Notes under the pieces: generated by a model
The model's input: the letters and a program-made list of their open reading frames with translations, nothing else
The model's database searches: none
What the model was told of the DNA's origin: nothing
In this document: in pieces, positions 30,808-40,470 of the stretch
Numbering within the stretch: position 1 is the stretch's first letter
How the letters are laid out: every line of letters starts with the position of its first letter
Assembly: GCF_001557235.1 (NCBI RefSeq)
Contig: NZ_LSJI01000230.1
Location: 1-64,000, forward strand
Reading direction: 5' to 3'
Source of the DNA: Phenylobacterium sp. CCH9-H3
GTDB lineage: Bacteria; Pseudomonadota; Alphaproteobacteria; Caulobacterales; Caulobacteraceae
DNA: 64,000 bases
Translations under genes and position numbers: made by a program

Positions 30808-31331
30808 GGCCGCCTCGCCACGAAGACCACGTGGCGGCGCAGCGGGTGGCCTTCGGCCAGGACGGGGTGGTCGAAGTCGCGCGTCGGGTCATGGCGCATG
30901 CCGACGCGGCGCATGACCTCTTGAGAGCGCAGGTTCGAGGCGGCGGTCCAGGCGAGGATCTCGTCGTTCGCCTGCGTGGCGAACCCCCAGTCGAGAAGCG
31001 CCCGGGCCCCCTCGGTCGCGTATCCCTGGCCCTGCGCTTCGACCGCCAGACGCCAGCCCAGCTCCAGGCACGGGGCTAGCGGCGCGTCCGTCTGCGCCCG
31101 GATGCCGATCATGCCGACGAGCCGGCCGTCGGCCTTTCGTTCGGCCGCGAAGAAGCCGAAGCCGTCCCGCGCGATCTCCGCGTTCAGCCGGTCCAGCAAG
31201 GCGTCGCTCGCGGCACGGTCGATGGCGCCGCCCAGCCACTCGCCCACCCGTGGGTCGCCATTGATCGCGGCGAGGGGCGCGCGATCGTCCTCGCGGAAAG
31301 CCCGCAGGATCAGGCGTTCCGTCTCGATCAT
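30804..31331 (-). CDS. GNAT family N-acetyltransferase (RimJ/RimL type)
   Basis: A 175-aa acetyltransferase. It begins MIETERLILRAFREDD, has LGWRLAVEAQGQGYATEGARALL as the acetyl-CoA-binding motif, and ends with NLRSQEVMRRVGM. ATG 31331 is chosen; the frame is open for 12 codons upstream. The substrate is unknown; relatives acetylate protein N-termini or small molecules. It is the last normal-GC gene before the AT-rich island. Confidence 0.88.
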   Translation of the reverse strand: MIETERLILRAFREDDRAPLAAINGDPRVGEWLGGAIDRAASDALLDRLNAEIARDGFGFFAAERKADGRLVGMIGIRAQTDAPLAPCLELGWRLAVEAQGQGYATEGARALLDWGFATQANDEILAWTAASNLRSQEVMRRVGMRHDPTRDFDHPVLAEGHPLRRHVVFVARRP

Positions 31332-31367
31332 GCCGGTCTGGGCACGAGGGTTGGATCGGCGAACCAC

Positions 31368-31766
31368 TTATTGGCGTTTAATTTCTACGATTCCTGTCGG
31401 GTCGATGAAGACCATTATCGTAGTAGAGTGGTCGGGAGTGTTCAGTTTGCCGCTTGTGAGGGTCAGAATCTGTCGGCCCCTGTTGCATGCGACAGTCGGT
31501 GCCTCAAGCGTAGCGAGGCCATCTAGGGCGGCGTTGACGCGCGCGATTTCGGCGGACGGCAGTGGAGCGCCGTCGCGCGCAAGCGCTATCACTGTGAGCG
31601 GTCCATTTGGCAGCCGAGACTGCAGCGCGATGTTCGTCGTCACCTTGCCGCAGGTGAAGCGGAAGTCGGCGTAGACGCTGTCGCTGCGCTTGGGCTCCTC
31701 AATGGTGACCGCTGTCAAGGCCGGCGCCAATGCACCCAAACCCAGCGTCAATGCGACGAAGCTCAT
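31368..31766 (-). CDS. Small exported protein of the Fic/JAB island (candidate immunity protein)
   Basis: A 132-aa protein with a short N-terminal signal (VALTLGLGALAPALTAV) and a mature part of about 110 aa containing two cysteines (FTCGK and VACNRG), suggesting one periplasmic disulfide. No family is recognised. ATG 31766 has AGGAGG 4 nt upstream, and that site overlaps the end of the JAB-like gene, so the two are co-translated. Small size, export and position right after a putative effector gene resemble an immunity or specificity partner; this is inference. Codon use is AT-rich like the rest of the island. Confidence 0.7.
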   Translation of the reverse strand: MSFVALTLGLGALAPALTAVTIEEPKRSDSVYADFRFTCGKVTTNIALQSRLPNGPLTVIALARDGAPLPSAEIARVNAALDGLATLEAPTVACNRGRQILTLTSGKLNTPDHSTTIMVFIDPTGIVEIKRQ

Positions 31767-31778
31767 GCGGCCTCCTGC

Positions 31779-32402
31779 TTAGAAAATTTCTTCCGCAGTG
31801 TGGGAACGATTATAGTATCCGAACTCCCGAGTAAGGTTGTCTGGCCCAATTATATAGTGTCGGAAGTAAAATTCGAAGTCCGCTGGAGACAGCGCAGCGT
31901 TTCTTAGCTGCTCTGCTGCATTCCAATCAGAAGGCTGTCCTGGCCCATTGTCGGACGGCCACGGCGTCATTGCCCAGTTGGCGTCGTTCAGGGCTGCTGG
32001 GTGGCTGTGGATAAGGCCAATGATGTCTCCCGGCTGAACTCCAGCAAATTGGAAGTTGATGGAATGCGGATCGGCCGCGGTGCCATAGAATGGCCCAAGT
32101 GACTTAACTTGACCATCTGCCTCCCGATACATTACGAATCCGATTTCGACCTGATTGTACATTGGGTCGTTCTCGATCGCCGCGCTCAGATGTGTGGCCA
32201 GCTCGTCAGCTGCTTCGTCCCAGACGATTTGCTCATTGAACCAATGTGGGGGTCCGTTCGTTCCGCCGCCGCCTCCGCCTGTCTGCCAACCGCCACTTGC
32301 TAGCCGGCTCCCGTCGAAGCCCCAGTAGACAAACGCATCGCCGCCGATGGGGCGGGAGCCGACGACGACGACTTCGCCAACAGTGTTGGGTACGTCAGAC
32401 AT
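31779..32402 (-). CDS. JAB/JAMM-like metallopeptidase-fold protein
   Basis: A 207-aa protein. The N-terminus (about 1-50) has GEVVVVGSRP followed by a glycine-only run (42-47), which looks like a linker. The C-terminal domain has GDIIGLIHSHP (HSHP 132-135) and a downstream PSD near 157-159, plus Glu86, fitting the zinc site of JAB/MPN+ proteases or deubiquitinase-like toxin domains. The SxxD spacing is not perfect. ATG 32402 has GGAG 8 nt upstream. The first 103 nt overlap the fic reading frame. It could be a peptidase effector; substrate unknown. Confidence 0.68.
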   Translation of the reverse strand: MSDVPNTVGEVVVVGSRPIGGDAFVYWGFDGSRLASGGWQTGGGGGGTNGPPHWFNEQIVWDEAADELATHLSAAIENDPMYNQVEIGFVMYREADGQVKSLGPFYGTAADPHSINFQFAGVQPGDIIGLIHSHPAALNDANWAMTPWPSDNGPGQPSDWNAAEQLRNAALSPADFEFYFRHYIIGPDNLTREFGYYNRSHTAEEIF

Positions 32403-33157
32403 GACTTATGCTCCATAATATGACTTACTGTGTTGCAGCAAAGTTCTGTAATCACCACTGCGAATTCGCAAAATTCGGCCCAACTCCCTGCCAGACCGAG
32501 CATTCGATATTGCTCAACTAGCGCGCCGCCCTGGATTTTACTGACCACCGCGAGCCCGAGGCACGGTGCGCCTATCAAGCCACTGTCGGCGAGCACAGAG
32601 TAAAAGACTGCCCGTCCGGTCCGGCCGTTTCCGTCTTGGAATGGATGTCGCATCACTAGCGTCGCCATCGCCATCCATGCGTTGAGAAGGGCAGAATCCG
32701 TTCTGCTGGCGTTCGCGCGCACTTCCTCCAGCCAGATTTCGGGATGACAGGCCTTTGGGAACTCGTATCGAACACCGGTTAGATCGGGGTTGGAAAAACA
32801 AGGGCCGCGGCGCAGAATTGATGGATGCCCGAGCAAGCAACTTGAGACTTCTTCAAGGAGAAGAAGGTCGGACAACAAATTTGGAAGGCGCTTCCAAAAG
32901 TAGAAGGTCAGCACGGACTCCGGGGGGCGGATAAGCATCTCCTTGACGGACGGTGCTGCGAATTGCCTGCCATGTGGAAGTGCTGGGAAATATTTGGCTA
33001 GAAGTCCAGCCTCGTGGGCAAATATAAGTTCAGAATCCAAGGATAAAACCAACCTTGAATCTTCAGAGAACCACGTATTGTAGAGATCTCGAATTCGAGC
33101 TTCCAGCTCATGAGATCGACAAATAAGGTTCTTCGGCGGCCCAGATGGAGCTTTCAC
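32300..33157 (-). CDS. Fic/DOC family AMP-transferase-like protein
   Basis: A 285-aa protein with the complete Fic core HPFQDGNGRTGR (residues 171-182): catalytic His, phosphate-binding Gly/Asn loop and terminal Arg. Fic enzymes usually transfer AMP from ATP to hydroxyl side chains of proteins. No clear (S/T)xxxE(G/N) inhibitory helix was found on either side, so self-inhibition is doubtful. GTG 33157 has GGGGAC 6 nt upstream. The last 34 codons overlap the start of the JAB-like gene in another frame and are Ser/Ala-rich, unlike the rest. Confidence 0.88.
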   Translation of the reverse strand: MKAPSGPPKNLICRSHELEARIRDLYNTWFSEDSRLVLSLDSELIFAHEAGLLAKYFPALPHGRQFAAPSVKEMLIRPPESVLTFYFWKRLPNLLSDLLLLEEVSSCLLGHPSILRRGPCFSNPDLTGVRYEFPKACHPEIWLEEVRANASRTDSALLNAWMAMATLVMRHPFQDGNGRTGRAVFYSVLADSGLIGAPCLGLAVVSKIQGGALVEQYRMLGLAGSWAEFCEFAVVITELCCNTVSHIMEHKSCLTYPTLLAKSSSSAPAPSAAMRLSTGASTGAG

Positions 33158-33255
33158 TTAAGCGTCCCCGCGTGCACCATCCTGGGTAACCCACCAGAAA
33201 GCGGTCTGCAACCTAGAAATGTGGTAGAGCTTGCGGTTTCTCTGGGGTAGAGATG

Positions 33256-34133
<878 letters not shown>

Positions 34134-34134
<1 letters not shown>

Positions 34135-35126
34135 CAGGCCGGCTCCTGCTGGGTGATGCAGTGGAAGGACCCGCCGCCGGTCAGGATGGCGGTGGACGGC
34201 AGGCCGATGACCTCCCTGTCCGGGAACACTTCTTTCAGCGCGCCGACCGCGAACTGGCCGGGCTGCTCGGCATAGAGGGGCACGATCACCGCCCGGTTGG
34301 CGATGAGGAAGTTCATGTGGCTGGCGGGCACGGGCCGGCCGTCCTCGCCGTCGATCCAGCCCGGCGAGGGGATGCGGACGACCGTCAGCTTGCGGCCCTC
34401 CGCGTCCGTCATCTCGGCCAGGCGGCGGGCGGCGTCGTCGAAGGCGGGTGCGTTCGGGTCGCCCTTGCCCCAGGCCACCGGGATCGCCACCGTCGCCGGG
34501 GCGACGAAGCGGGCCAGGTTGTCCACGTGGCCGTCGGTGTGGTCGTTCACCAGGCCCTCGCCCAGCCACAGCAGCTTCTTCGCGCCCAGCGCCCTGCCCA
34601 GGGCCTCGGCGGCGGTCTCCTCGGTCCAGCCGGGATTGCGGTTGCGATTGAGCAGGCACTGGCCGGTGGTCAGCACGGTTCCCGCGCCGTCGTGGTCCAC
34701 CGCGCCGCCTTCCAGGATGAAGTCGTTGGCGACGAGCTCGGCGCCCGACGCCGCGGCGATCTGGGCGGCCACGGTGTCGTCGTGCTCCAGCTCGTACTTG
34801 CCGCCCCAGCCGTTGAAGCGGAACCCATGCGCACGGCCGTCGGCGAAGATCGGGCCGGTGTCGCGCAACCAGATGTCGCCGAAGGCGCCCGGCACGATCT
34901 CGATGTGGGCGACGCCGCCCAGCAACTCGCGCGCGGCGGCCTCGCCGTCCGGATGGCCGGTCATCAGCTTGACGGTCTCGCCGCCCGGGCCTGCGAGGGC
35001 GCGCGCGAGGGCGGCCACCTCGGCCTGGGCGGGCTTAAGGTTGTCCTCCCACAGGTCCGCATGGCTGGGAAAGCCCAGCCACATGGCCTTGTGGGGCGCC
35101 CATTCCGCAGGAACGACGAAGCTCAT
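34134..35126 (-). CDS. aguA: Agmatine deiminase
   Basis: This 330-aa guanidino-group-modifying enzyme converts agmatine to N-carbamoylputrescine and ammonia. Seen: the N-terminal PAEWAPHKAMWLGFP, the active-site WLRDTGP, NDHTDGHVDN, and the catalytic Cys in GGGSFHCITQQEP at the C-terminus. It is coupled to aguB (TGATG overlap), so together they give the two-step agmatine-to-putrescine route. Confidence 0.96.
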
Positions 35127-35200
35127 CTCAGGCTGATCTCCAAAGCCGGGCGCAGATGGCCCCCTCGGACCCCCGCGTCAAGCGCGCGCCCAACGAGAAA

Positions 35201-35226
35201 GGGCGGCCGCATCGCTGCGGCCGCCC
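35201..35226 (-). terminator. Terminator of the TonB-dependent receptor gene
   Basis: Perfect 11-bp stem (35201-35211 with 35216-35226) with a TCGC loop. Read on the minus strand it comes 32 nt after the receptor stop and is followed by TTTCTCG, fitting an intrinsic terminator before aguA. Confidence 0.82.
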
Positions 35227-35258
35227 CGTTCCGAAGTCCGATCCCGGACCTGCCGGTC

Positions 35259-37643
35259 TTAGTACTCGACGTGCAGGGTCAGGATGAAGGTCCGGCGATA
35301 GCCCGGCTGGCCGAGGCCGGTGCCGGTCAGGTTCGCCGTGATGTCGGCCAGGTAACGCTCATCGAACAGGTTCCGGATGTTGCCCTGAAGATAGGTGTTT
35401 TTCAGGCCGAACTGGTCGAGCTTCAGGCGGGCGTCGAGATCCCACAGCGTGTAGCCGTTGAACTTCTCGGTGTTGGTCAGGTTCGTCCAGCGGTCGCCGA
35501 CGAACTTGCCCTGCACGCCCAGGCTGACGGCCTCGATCGGATCCCACTGGGCCCGGACGCCGCCCTGGAACTTCGGGGTCTCGTAGAGAGACTTGCCCTT
35601 GGTCGCCAGGGGGGGCTGCCCAGCGCCGGTGGCCGGGATGTCATCCTGGATCTCGGATTCGATGTACGAGGCCGAGGCGTAGAAGCTCAGTTGATCCGTG
35701 GGCTTGAAGGCCACCTGGCCGTCGATGCCCCACAGTTCCACGTCGCCCACGTTCGCGGAGAAGGCGATGCCGGCCTGCTCGTCGAACACGCGCTCGATGC
35801 GGTTGCTGAACTCGTTGCGCCACACCGAAGCCGCCGCCATGACCGGGCCGCTCTGGTAGCGGAGGCCGACGTCGAAGGTCTTGGCATTTTCCGGACCCGG
35901 ATCGACCAGTACCCGGTCGTATAGATCGTCGGTCCGCGGCGCCGAGAGGGTCTCGGCGTAGCTGGCAAAGATCGTCAGGTCGTCGTTGATGTCGTAGCTG
36001 ATACCCACGTTCGGCAGAACGTCGTCATACTTGCGCGTGAACGAGCGCGGCGAGCCGTAGCGGTTCGACGCGCTGGGGTTCAGGGCGCTGACCGGGAAGG
36101 TGACCAGCGGCTTGCCGGTGCCGTCGTCGGTGCCGGGGACCGGCGTGCCGACCTGCGTGGTGCAGTAGGCGTTGAAGGTGTCGCGCTGGTAGCAGTACTG
36201 GTTCAGGTCGCGCTTGAAGAAGGGCGCCCGGACGCCGGCGTTAAGCAGCAGCTTGTCCTCGAGGAACCGGCCCCGGTATTCGACCGAGACCTGGTTCAGC
36301 AGGGCCACCGAGTAACGGTCGCGGCGGCGCAGGATGGTGCCGTCGGGCAGGACCACCTGCTTGCCGTGGCCTTGCTTGCCGGCGAAGACGCTCTCGGGCG
36401 TTCCATCGGCGTTGAAGAAGCCCACTTCGCCGGTCTGGCGGTGCTTGGCGCGGTCGAAGGTGTAGGCGGCGCGGATGCTCTGGTTGTCCGCAAACTTCCA
36501 GATCAGCGACGACGTCACGCCGTAGCGCCGGGTGTTGGTGTTGTTCGGGCGGTACAGCGAGACGGTGTCGGCGAGGTCGCCATCGCCGTTCAGGTCGACG
36601 CCGAGGGCGCTGGAGTTGCCGCGCAGCTGGGCGTCGGTTTCGGCGAAGTTCTGCGCGCCGCCGCCGTTAGCCAGAACGTACTGGAACGAAGGGTCGACGG
36701 TCAGGATCAGGCTGTCGCTGATGTTCCACTTCGACAGGCCGCGGATGTTGCCCGTGTTCGACGGGTTCACGTTCACGTTGGCCGCCGCCTGGTTGTTCAC
36801 CGGGGCGATCCGGGCCCGGAAGTTGGCCAGGCTGATGCGGTTGATGAAGGTGTTGCGGTTTTCGTTGTAGTTGAAGATCAGGCTGGCTTCGCCGACGTCG
36901 CCGAAGCTTTGGTCGATCCGCGCGTTGTACTGGGTCTTCTTGATCTGGCCAGCCGGGTCGACGGTGGCGTCGTGCGGCTTGAAGATGTCGTTGCGGGTGT
37001 AGGTCATCGAGAACCAGGCCTTGGTCCCGAACGGGCCCACTTCGCCGGTTTCGATCGTGCCGTAGTAGCGCTGGAAGTCGTCGCTGCCGAAGCCGACCTC
37101 GGCGCGGACGCCGAACTCGCTGGAGGCTCTGCGGGTGATGTAGTTGATGGTGCCGCCCGCGGCCGCCGCGGTGGGGCTGTCGACGTCGGTCGTGCCGAGG
37201 TTGACCGTCGCCTGGGCGATCAGGTCCGGATCCATCTGCTGGTTCGGGTAGATGGCGTAGTTGCCGCTGTCGTTCAGCGGAACGCCGTCCTGGAGCAGGG
37301 CCACGCGCTGGCTGTCGAAGCCGCGGACCACCAGGTCACCGCCGGCCGAGCCGTACGCGTCGTTGTTGCTGAAGTTCACGCCGGGCAGCAGGTTGATCGA
37401 GTCCAGGATCGTCTGGCCCGGCGCCTGGCGGGTGATGAATTCTTCGGTGATCGACGCGCGCGACTTCGGCGCGGTTTCCGCGACGATGACGCCGTCGAGG
37501 TTGCGCGGCCCGGTGGAGCCGGTGACGACCAGCTCTTCGACGATCGCGGTGCCGGTGGATTGCGCCAGCGCCTGGCCCGAGAGCAACAGGCCAGTGGCGA
37601 GCGCCGTGGACGCGCAAAGCGCGCGGCTCAGTTTGATATTCAT
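35259..37643 (-). CDS. TonB-dependent outer-membrane receptor
   Basis: A 794-aa outer-membrane transporter. The signal peptide (1-27, ending ALAQ) is followed by a TonB-box-like EELVVTG. The plug domain holds LPGVNFSNNDAYGS, LVVRGFDSQRVALLQDGVPL and a GGTINYITR end. The 22-strand barrel ends in the usual aromatic residue (TLHVEY). Substrate is unknown: iron siderophores, vitamin B12, saccharides and others are possible, and neighbours give no strong clue. It is transcribed alone, with its own terminator. Confidence 0.93.
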   Translation of the reverse strand: MNIKLSRALCASTALATGLLLSGQALAQSTGTAIVEELVVTGSTGPRNLDGVIVAETAPKSRASITEEFITRQAPGQTILDSINLLPGVNFSNNDAYGSAGGDLVVRGFDSQRVALLQDGVPLNDSGNYAIYPNQQMDPDLIAQATVNLGTTDVDSPTAAAAGGTINYITRRASSEFGVRAEVGFGSDDFQRYYGTIETGEVGPFGTKAWFSMTYTRNDIFKPHDATVDPAGQIKKTQYNARIDQSFGDVGEASLIFNYNENRNTFINRISLANFRARIAPVNNQAAANVNVNPSNTGNIRGLSKWNISDSLILTVDPSFQYVLANGGGAQNFAETDAQLRGNSSALGVDLNGDGDLADTVSLYRPNNTNTRRYGVTSSLIWKFADNQSIRAAYTFDRAKHRQTGEVGFFNADGTPESVFAGKQGHGKQVVLPDGTILRRRDRYSVALLNQVSVEYRGRFLEDKLLLNAGVRAPFFKRDLNQYCYQRDTFNAYCTTQVGTPVPGTDDGTGKPLVTFPVSALNPSASNRYGSPRSFTRKYDDVLPNVGISYDINDDLTIFASYAETLSAPRTDDLYDRVLVDPGPENAKTFDVGLRYQSGPVMAAASVWRNEFSNRIERVFDEQAGIAFSANVGDVELWGIDGQVAFKPTDQLSFYASASYIESEIQDDIPATGAGQPPLATKGKSLYETPKFQGGVRAQWDPIEAVSLGVQGKFVGDRWTNLTNTEKFNGYTLWDLDARLKLDQFGLKNTYLQGNIRNLFDERYLADITANLTGTGLGQPGYRRTFILTLHVEY

Positions 37644-37847
37644 GCAGTAACCCCTTCCACAGACTCAAGCGGAGGGGCCCCCCGAGGCGCCCCTGAGTCT
37701 TCAGTCGCCCCTATAGCGCCAAAAATCAGGTGGTTGGTGACTGTTTTGCGACGGTGCGCCGGTCACTGTCACACTGAGGCAAATACGCATCAGTCTGCTT
37801 GCAGAACGGGCAGCGCACTCTACGTTCCGCGGCCTCAGAGGGTCGAA

Positions 37848-39386
37848 ATGCCGCAAAGCCATAGCCCGCAAGGGTCCGACGGCGAGCTCCGCGCTGCGCT
37901 GCTGCTGGTGGCGGCGCTGACCGTGGCGCGACTGATCGCCTTGTTCGGCACGCCGCTGGAACTCTACCCCGACGAGGCCCAGTACTGGCTTTGGTCGCGA
38001 ACGCTCGACTTCGGCTACTATTCGAAGCCGCCCGTGATCGCCTGGGCGATCTGGGCCACCACGGCGATCGGCGGCGACGCCGAGGCCTGGGTGCGCCTGT
38101 CGGCCTGCCTGTTCCAGGCCGGCGCCACCCTGGCGGTATTCCTGATCGGGCGGCGCCTCTACGGCCCGCAGACCGGGCTGGCGGCGGCGGCGCTCTACGG
38201 CCTGATGCCCGGAATCCAGCTCTCGGCCCTGGTGGCGGCGACCGATGCGCCGCTGCTGTTCTTCCTGGGCGTGACCATCCTGGCCTATGTGAATCTCCTG
38301 GAGGCCGACGGGCGGCGGCGGGTGCTGCTGGCGGCGGGCCTGGGCGCCGCGCTGGGCCTGGCGTTCCTGTCCAAGTACGCGGCGGTCTATTTCGTGGTGG
38401 GCCTGGCGATCCACCTTGCGCTGTCGCCGGCGGCGCGCGCGGCCTGGACCGCGCCGGCCGCCGCGGCGGCGCTGGCCGCCTTCGCCGCGGTGCTGGCTCC
38501 GAACCTCGTTTGGAACGCCACCCATGGCTTCGCGACCTTCCAGCACACGGCCGCCAATGCCGCCTGGAGCGGGGTGCAACTCTTCAACGTCGCCGAGATG
38601 GGAGCGTTCGTCGGGTCTCAGTTCGGCGTCTTCGGGCCGATCCCCCTGGCGGTCCTCCTCATCGGTGTGGCGCTGGCGGCGCGGCGCCGCCAGCTCTCCG
38701 CGAACGACCTGACCCTGCTCTGCTTCTCCTTGCCGCCGCTGCTCATCGTCACAGGCCAGGCCTTCATCAGCCGCGCCAACGCCAACTGGTCGGGCGCAGG
38801 CTATCTGGCCGGCGCGATACTGGTGGCCGCCTGGCTGATGCGCTGGCGGGCGAGGCGTTGGCTGATCGCAGCCGTCGCCATCCAGGGCGCGGTGGCGGCC
38901 TTCTTCCTCGCTGCGGTGATCTCGCCGGGGCTGGCCGACAAGGTGGGCCTGGCCAATGGGCTGAAGCGCGCGCGCGGCTGGTCTCAGACCACCGAGCTGA
39001 TCCTGGACCGGGCCGAGCGGGAGCCTGGGCTCACGGCCATCGCGGTCAACAACCGCTTCCTGTTCTACGCCATGAGCTATTACGGCCGCGACCGCCTCGG
39101 CTTCGGCGCGCCGCCCCTGGCGAGCTGGCTCCTGATGGAAGGGCCGCGCAACCAGGCGGAGACCACCGCGCCCTTGACCGCCGCCATTGGCCGTCGCGTG
39201 CTGATGGTCTCCTACGAAGGCTGGCGCCGGGCCGAGATGCAGGCCGACTTCGCCGCCTCGCGCGACCTGGAGATCGCCAGCGTCTGGCTCGATCGTCGCC
39301 ACAAGCGCAAGGTGGAGATGTTCGTGGGCGAGGGGTTCGCCCCCCGCCCGCGGAACGCGGCTACCGGCCTCCCCACACCGCCTTGA
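37848..39386 (+). CDS. ArnT/GT39-like membrane glycosyltransferase
   Basis: A 512-aa polytopic membrane protein with about 11-12 hydrophobic segments. The first periplasmic loop has LYPDEAQYWLWSRTLDFGYYSKPP, the acidic DE motif plus the YYSKPP block typical of ArnT-type polyprenyl-phosphate sugar transferases. It transfers a lipid-linked sugar to lipid A or another envelope acceptor; donor and acceptor cannot be told. ATG 37848 has CAGAGGG upstream; the frame stays open far upstream by GC bias only. It overlaps convergent msrA by 26 nt. Confidence 0.88.
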   Translation: MPQSHSPQGSDGELRAALLLVAALTVARLIALFGTPLELYPDEAQYWLWSRTLDFGYYSKPPVIAWAIWATTAIGGDAEAWVRLSACLFQAGATLAVFLIGRRLYGPQTGLAAAALYGLMPGIQLSALVAATDAPLLFFLGVTILAYVNLLEADGRRRVLLAAGLGAALGLAFLSKYAAVYFVVGLAIHLALSPAARAAWTAPAAAAALAAFAAVLAPNLVWNATHGFATFQHTAANAAWSGVQLFNVAEMGAFVGSQFGVFGPIPLAVLLIGVALAARRRQLSANDLTLLCFSLPPLLIVTGQAFISRANANWSGAGYLAGAILVAAWLMRWRARRWLIAAVAIQGAVAAFFLAAVISPGLADKVGLANGLKRARGWSQTTELILDRAEREPGLTAIAVNNRFLFYAMSYYGRDRLGFGAPPLASWLLMEGPRNQAETTAPLTAAIGRRVLMVSYEGWRRAEMQADFAASRDLEIASVWLDRRHKRKVEMFVGEGFAPRPRNAATGLPTPP

Positions 39387-39939
39387 GCGCCCGGTCGCGG
39401 CCGCAGCCGATCCGGTAGCGTTCGTAGTGGCCCGGGTTCTTCTTGGCGAAGTCCTGGTGATAGGCCTCCGCATTGTAGAAGGGCGCGGCGTTGCGGGTCG
39501 TGACGGTGATCTTCGCGCCCAGCTCCTTGGCGTACTTGGCCCGCGCCGCCTCGGCCACCGCCCGTTCCTCCGCGGATCCCGCGAAGATGGCGGTGCGGTA
39601 GGACGGGCCCCTGTCGCAGATCTGGCCGTTCGGATCGGTGGGGTCGATGTTGTGGTAGAAGCGATCCACCAGCTGGGCGTAGGTGATCCGGGCCGGGTCG
39701 TAGGTGACCTTCACCGCTTCCATGTGGCCGGCGTGGTTCTCGTAGGTCGGGTTGGTCGACGTACCGCCGGAATAGCCGGACACAGCCTTCGTCACGCCAG
39801 GCGTGGCTTCGAAAAACTTCTCCACCGACCAGAAGCAGCCGCCGGCGAACACCGCGGTCTTGGTGGCGGCGGCCGAGGCCGGGGCGCCGGTCATGAGGAC
39901 AGAGGTGGCGGCAAGAGCGGTGAAGATGCGCATTTTCAT
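39361..39939 (-). CDS. msrA: Exported peptide-methionine (S)-S-oxide reductase
   Basis: A 192-aa enzyme repairing methionine-S-sulfoxide. The signal peptide MKMRIFTALAATSVLMTG...ASA places it in the periplasm. Catalytic Cys is in FAGGCFWSVEKFF; GYSGGTSTNPTYENH, YHNIDPTD and a C-terminal cysteine (RIGCGRD) are present. ATG 39939 gives a standard signal; ATG 39972 would add 11 residues. It lies about 70 nt after the DoxX gene on the same strand with no terminator seen, so it may be the last gene of the bufferin operon. Confidence 0.92.
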   Translation of the reverse strand: MKMRIFTALAATSVLMTGAPASAAATKTAVFAGGCFWSVEKFFEATPGVTKAVSGYSGGTSTNPTYENHAGHMEAVKVTYDPARITYAQLVDRFYHNIDPTDPNGQICDRGPSYRTAIFAGSAEERAVAEAARAKYAKELGAKITVTTRNAAPFYNAEAYHQDFAKKNPGHYERYRIGCGRDRALKAVWGGR

Positions 39940-40008
39940 CGGTCTAGGTTCGGCTTTCAGGGTCTGGGTCATGGGGATACGTGGGAGCCGGGCGCCGGGA
40001 CGCCAGCC

Positions 40009-40470
40009 TCAGTCCAACCGGAAGAGCCGGTCAAGGCTCCAGCCGCCGCCGCCGCGGCCGACCAGATAGACCAGCAGCGCGGCCCAGCTGAGGTGGGTCG
40101 GCCAGGCGTCGGGATAGACGAAGATCTCGATCACCGCCGTCATGCCGAGGAGAGCCAGGGCCGAGAACCGGGTGAACAAGCCCAGGACCAGCAGGATCGA
40201 GAACAGGTGCTCGGACCAGGTGGCCAGGTGGGCGGCGGCGTCCGGCGGAATCAGCGGCAGCCGGTACTCCTCGCGGAACAGGGTGTAGGTCCCGTCGGTG
40301 ATGTGCAGCAGGCCGTCCACCTTGGTGCGGGCCGACTGGAAGAAGATCGCCGCCACGCCCAGGCGGGTGACCAGGGCGATGGCGTTCTCCGGGATCAGGC
40401 GTTCGGCGAGGCGGCCGAAGGCGCGGGTCGGGCGCCCGCTGCCAGCGAGCGGGGCGATCAGGGTGTTCAT
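40009..40470 (-). CDS. DoxX family membrane protein of the bufferin operon
   Basis: A 153-aa inner-membrane protein with about four hydrophobic segments, including ALVTRLGVAAIFFQSARTKVDG and LFSILLVLGLFTRFSALALLG. DoxX-family proteins recur as the fourth gene of bufferin (MNIO) operons; a redox or membrane role is inferred. ATG 40470 overlaps the bufC stop by 4 nt (ATGA), so translation is coupled. Confidence 0.88.
   Translation of the reverse strand: MNTLIAPLAGSGRPTRAFGRLAERLIPENAIALVTRLGVAAIFFQSARTKVDGLLHITDGTYTLFREEYRLPLIPPDAAAHLATWSEHLFSILLVLGLFTRFSALALLGMTAVIEIFVYPDAWPTHLSWAALLVYLVGRGGGGWSLDRLFRLD

Larger units (their letters stand above)
31368..33200. other. AT-rich accessory island (Fic, JAB-like, exported protein)
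   Basis: Base composition changes abruptly here: positions 31801-31860, for example, hold 26 G+C of 60, against about 70% in flanking genes. Three tightly packed minus-strand genes fill it, and the flanks (a GNAT gene and aguB) are ordinary chromosomal genes. No integrase, transposase, terminal repeat or tRNA is present. The composition suggests horizontal acquisition between the 3' ends of two native genes. Confidence 0.75.

Noticed and set aside
32300..33157. Fic toxin-FicA antitoxin pair
   Set aside because: No small FicA-like antitoxin and no (S/T)xxxE(G/N) helix was found; the neighbours are the JAB-like and exported proteins instead.
36366..37847. Very long N-terminal extension of the GT39-like gene (1006 aa frame)
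   Set aside because: The extension is antisense to the TonB receptor; homology and a ribosome site begin at 37848.
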